Origin: an uncultured Collinsella sp.
GTDB taxonomy: Bacteria > Actinomycetota > Coriobacteriia > Coriobacteriales > Coriobacteriaceae
Direction of reading: 5' to 3'
Length of the DNA stretch: 22,859 bases
NCBI GenBank assembly: GCA_900549085.1
Contig: URMO01000029.1
Span: 1-22,859, forward strand
Position 1 is the first letter of the stretch, and every line of letters starts with the position of its first letter. The notes under the pieces were generated by a model, which saw only the letters and a program-made list of their open reading frames with translations, had not been told where the DNA came from and ran no database searches. This document shows, one piece after another, positions 22,727-22,859 of this stretch. Both the position numbers and the translations under genes were made by a program.

Positions 22727-22760
22727 TGGCCAAAAAAGGGCAAATATGAGTACTGTTACC
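22727..22760 (+). repeat. Dispersed repeat, copy C
   Basis: A third copy of the 34-base unit, identical to copy A at 32 positions (GG in place of TA after the A run). To its right the sequence (TTTTTAGTAGCAGCGAT) loosely resembles what follows copy A. The rest of the window, 22761-22859, has a short GGCG-TTTTTT-CGCC stem and no gene I can support. Confidence 0.85.
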
Positions 22761-22859
22761 TTTTTAGTAGCAGCGATTAAGCCCCCAAATCGGCGTTTTT
22801 TCGCCTGGATTTTCTTTCCGAGTAGTAGCTATCGCCAAATTGGAGTCAAGCGATTACTC

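Noticed and set aside
22663..22749. 28-codon ORF starting inside the stop of the 84-residue protein gene (ATGA overlap)
   Set aside because: Too short to support; it ends inside repeat copy C. Kept only as part of a finding.

Overview
The window looks like chromosomal DNA from a high-GC Coriobacteriia gut bacterium, most likely Collinsella (a C. aerofaciens-type genome). This rests on the GC-rich codon use, the AAGGAG-type ribosome binding sites, the domain style of the proteins and the dispersed intergenic repeats. No database search was possible, so the genus is an inference. I support 22 protein genes, 20 on the minus strand and two on the plus strand (14228-15214 and 22412-22666). I saw no rRNA, tRNA, CRISPR array, transposase or phage gene.

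Reading the minus strand from right to left: 20592-22262 holds an aspartate-type aminotransferase and a lone STAS protein. 17968-20439 is a tight group, tatA/B-tatC-hypA-hypB, joining Tat export to nickel insertion for [NiFe] enzymes, followed by a large type IA topoisomerase (15337-17913). A strong bidirectional terminator (15273-15308) separates the topoisomerase from a convergent plus-strand zinc-ribbon membrane protein. 13981 down to 8446 is one run, tmk-holB-ricT-comF-endonuclease-like gene, with a recognisable promoter upstream of tmk. 8445-7698 is a 748-base gap holding an inverted pair of a dispersed repeat and a long, probably structured leader for a solute-binding lipoprotein (6705-7697). 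Then come hpf (5803-6387) and a DegV / hydroxyacid dehydrogenase / small membrane protein / HEAT-repeat / isocitrate dehydrogenase series, ending in a SurA-like membrane-anchored protein (137-1225).

Most of this is housekeeping: dTMP synthesis, clamp loading, RNA processing cofactor, ribosome hibernation, TCA-cycle 2-oxoglutarate supply, and Tat and hydrogenase maturation. The less ordinary items are (i) a dispersed repeat with the core GCAAATATGAGTACTGTTAC, present twice as an inverted pair around about 150 bp and once near the right edge; (ii) a perfect 23-bp hairpin element between divergent genes at 14091-14159; (iii) a hydroxyacid dehydrogenase with a 51-residue tail holding 14 His and 9 Cys, in a genome whose HypB lacks its own N-terminal metal-binding region; (iv) a DUF559/Vsr-like nuclease fused to an AbiEi-like N-terminal region, coupled to comF; (v) a RicT with a tail of about 250 basic, disordered residues; and (vi) a leader of about 340 nt upstream of the lipoprotein gene.
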